Assembly: GCA_040285825.1 (NCBI GenBank) | Contig: JAUPSS010000004.1 | Span: forward strand, 868,001 to 932,000 | Length of the DNA: 64,000 nucleotides | Source: Eukaryota sp. TZLM1-RC | Taxonomy: Eukaryota; Metamonada: BaSk clade | Direction of reading: 5' to 3' | In this document: one piece after another, positions 61,549 through 64,000 of the stretch | Position numbering within the stretch: the first letter of the stretch is position 1 | Layout of the letters: every line of letters begins with the position of its first letter | Notes under the pieces: model-generated | What the model saw: the letters and a program-made list of their open reading frames with translations, nothing else | Database searches by the model: none | Told to the model about the DNA's origin: nothing | Translations under genes and position numbers: made by a program

Positions 61549-64000
61549 TCTTGGTAAATATTGAATTTTGTGTGGGATTGAATACTAAACTGAGTTTGTC
61601 AAGACTTGAGCTATGACGACTTATTCTTTCACATTGGACACGATTACCTTGTTTATTACGAGTTTCTGTAAATTGGAATAATAAATTAGTAATTGGAGAG
61701 TGAAAAAAGGAGGATCAAATTTTAAAAATTCTTCACGCCCAGGAGCACTACCAGACTCATCTAAAACTAGTAAGTTTTGTTGCCGATAAAAGAATTTTCA
61801 GTAATTAAAAAGACTCATCCACTTTGATCATTAATCCATAAATGAATCAACTTGAGATTTTAGCTGGAAAGTTGCATCTTTGCCAATACCTTCAATATAC
61901 GTGACATCTTTGACTCTTTTCGGTCCAATTTTAGCTCGATTGAGTGCACTGTTAACAAAAATATCAGAGCCACAGTATTCAGGAGGCAGAAAACGAAAAC
62001 ATTAGAGGAAAATGAAAAAGTGGCGACAATTTGAAGTAGAAATGTTTTCGCAAAACTATCTTTTTTGATTGTAAGGTATGGAAAGTTAAAATTTGAATCA
62101 TCCACAAAGTCCAATTGTTCCACAAATTCCTCATCTTCTTTCCCCTTTCGATTGACCTTGCTGACGTCATCATTTTGACTGTGTATGGGTAACGATTGTG
62201 TAGTTTCCGATACTTGACGAGAACAAACTAGAGGAGCACAACGTTCCATAAAAGAACTATAACTAATCACTGGAATATCATCGTCAAGGTTAGGGTTAGG
62301 GTTAGGGTTGGTATCAGAAATTTGTGGATCGGAAACCATGGAGTCAAGTTGGCAATCACCATTGTCGACTTGGGAGTAACAAAAGCTACCCCCCTCTGCA
62401 ATCAAATCTTCATCACTATCATCATCAACAATGCTGACGTCATCGTGATCCCCACTTGTAACCTCACTCGTCACCGCATCCTGACACGTGTCAGGATGCG
62501 GTGATTGAACAGCTCACTACGTCGAGGTTGGGGAACAAGGCCAAATTTTGAAAATTCTTGTCGTACTTGGATAACAACATCGTGAAGTTCCTGAAGCCAA
62601 AAAAGTGACAAGAAATAGGGTAATTCTTCAATAATTTCTTGGGGATTTTCTAAATTATCAATAATATAACCCTTCTTCTTGATGAACCACAGATAAGCAT
62701 CAACCCCAGCAACTAGATCAGACCTCGATCCACCAGAAAAATTCAATAATGATTTCATACCGGCAGCTGGATTACCCATTGGTGTCTTGATTGGACACTT
62801 TCGGTCAGATATACAAGCAGCAATGATGGCGTATTCACCCAACCCCAAACAACAGCCATAAAAGGCCATTTTAGCAGCCTTAATTGATAGGGGCACTGAT
62901 AAAACAACTCTTCCCATTGAAAAAGTGTATGGGAGTTTTGGGTAAGGTCAGAATTTTCGTTGACAATAACCCCTTCCCTAATTAAAACATTATAAGCTTG
63001 CGAAACACGATTGAGATAAGGGGTGCAGGCAAGGATTGTAGTAGCTGTTCAGGCTCAATTACCCCTATATTTAAGCAACTCAATACTAAACGTGTTAGCG
63101 AAACTCTGAGCGTCATGGGTTTACTTTCTTCGAGTAGACAATTGTCATACAAAAAATTTGGGATCATTCTAACCACTACCCCAGGCCCCAACCTTTCAAC
63201 TCGACCCTCAAGTTGAGTTAATAACTGTTTCGACGCCCAGGTTTCCACTAGAATGTCGTTCCGCTCAGCTTCTTTATACCAAACTTCCTTATGAACACAC
63301 GTGTCGATTACGATATTAATGTCAGGAATTGTAAGCGAAGACTCTGCGATATTTGTTGCTAAAATAACCTTTACTCTGTTTCTTCTTCTTTTTGATTTAG
63401 GCTTTAAGGCCTTTTCATTATCTTTCGAAGACAAACTGGAGTGAAGCATGCAAACGTCAATTTTGCCAGCGATTGGTGACGTGGCAAAGGCATCTGCAAG
63501 CTCATTAATGATACCCATTCCAGGTAAAAAGATCAGAATTCCATTGACTTTATGGAAATGTCGAGAAAATAATTTTTTCTTAATTATGCCCTCTACAAAG
63601 GTAGGTAATTGCTGACGAATTTCAAAATTACATCGAACAGGGACAGAAGGGTCTGAAAAAAATTGAAATTCCGAATTATCATAGGTGAAATATCGTCCAA
63701 AAAGGGAATCATCCAAATAATACCTGAAAATTTCAAATTTACGACCAGAAACTTGTACACTTGTGTGCAATCGTGAGGGAATATTTGAATAAAACTTACC
63801 AAACTGCTCCTCAGACTCTGACCCCAACATACGGTTAGGGTTAGGGTTGAAATTTGAAACGTATTGATCTGCGTATAAATCTGCCAAATTACTTGTGGGC
63901 AAAGTGGCAGACATGAACACATTTCTTGATGGTTTTTTCGCCAATAAGAACTTACACAAAGTCAAACAAAGTTCACCATCAACGTCACGATTATGGACCT
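61549..64000 (-). CDS. DExH-box RNA helicase (copy B), 5' end outside window
   Basis: Counterpart of 44689-47153. Frame 62982-63965 is one unbroken block of 327 residues with SATLP, GILIFLPGMG, ATNIAESSLTIPDINIVIDT and QLEGRVERLG, whereas copy A breaks here twice. The frame is lost at LPAPL near 63019 in both copies: one more C in a CCCC run would give LPAPP, the conserved start of the winged-helix segment, and continue YLNRVSQAYNVLIREG. The HA2-like part is 62471-62917, and the acidic tail is 61860-62474 (GDHDDVSIVDDDSDEDLIAE). The nucleotide-binding exon lies beyond 64000. Confidence 0.75.
62288..62309. repeat. Interstitial TTAGGG repeat in helicase (B)
   Basis: Same as 45440-45461; a second tract at 63833-63848 matches 46985-47000. 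Confidence 0.9.
62471..62504. repeat. 34-bp perfect palindrome (B)
   Basis: Identical to 45622-45655, including the central ACGTGT. No base has changed between the two copies. Confidence 0.9.

Larger units (their letters stand above)
51595..64000. repeat. Long direct duplication, copy B
   Basis: Second copy of 34750-47153. The left junction is sharp: upstream is an RT scrap unrelated to the sequence upstream of copy A. The right end is beyond the window. It keeps several frames open that are split in copy A, and the reverse is also true. Confidence 0.93.

Overview
The window is nuclear DNA of an AT-rich, intron-containing, flagellated single-celled eukaryote; the lineage is not settled. The evidence is AATAAA-type poly(A) signals after genes, a clear spliceosomal intron (GTATGT...ACTAAC-AATAG) that interrupts a helicase Walker A motif, and a Tectonic gene, which belongs to the ciliary transition zone and implies a cilium. 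RCC1 proteins, a dispersed TKL-kinase/Sel1 family and eukaryotic transposons (hAT, Tc1/IS630-type DDE, Ty3-like, RLE-type non-LTR) fit this. Internal TTAGGG tracts suggest, but do not prove, a TTAGGG telomere. No rRNA, tRNA or CRISPR was recognised.

Layout. 0-3 kb: a Sel1 relic, a broken RCC1-repeat gene and a 342-bp hAT-like MITE. 3-4 kb: decayed minus-strand coding pieces and a retroelement relic. 4.2-6.2 kb: kinase-Sel1 gene 1. 7-8.6 kb: unresolved exon-like pieces. 8.9-10.5 kb: Tectonic (minus), divergent from kinase-Sel1 gene 2 (11.2-13.3 kb). 14.9-20.3 kb: a transposon nest, in which a Tc1/IS630-like DDE transposase is split by two hAT elements, one with a perfect 8-bp target duplication. 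20.6-23.2 kb: low-copy coding pieces and two related Ty3-like integrase tails. 24.5-25.2 kb: a 707-bp short hAT element with perfect target duplication. 25.5-26.4 kb: a gene for a disordered protein. 26.9-30.6 kb: hAT and RLE-retroelement relics. 31.0-33.7 kb: kinase-Sel1 gene 3, broken by two in-frame stops, followed by another kinase-Sel1 relic.

The second half is dominated by a long direct duplication. Bases 34750-47153 (copy A) recur at 51595-64000 (copy B, cut by the window end), displaced by about 16.85 kb. Each copy holds a minus-strand mosaic of RLE retroelement fragments and Sel1 relics, one plus-strand 5'-truncated RLE element, and a minus-strand DExH RNA helicase gene. The copies differ mostly by one- or two-base changes in homopolymer runs, so many A/B frameshifts may be sequencing error or very recent decay. 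The 4.4 kb between them holds an RCC1 relic, unrecognised open frames and a reverse transcriptase scrap.

Working picture: an unstable accessory region where kinase-Sel1 genes multiply by segmental duplication with their promoters, vary by whole-repeat expansion, and die by stops and frameshifts. Retroelements and hAT elements insert among them and in places are joined to Sel1 fragments. The genes most likely to be functional are kinase-Sel1 genes 1 and 2, Tectonic, the disordered-protein gene and perhaps the helicase.
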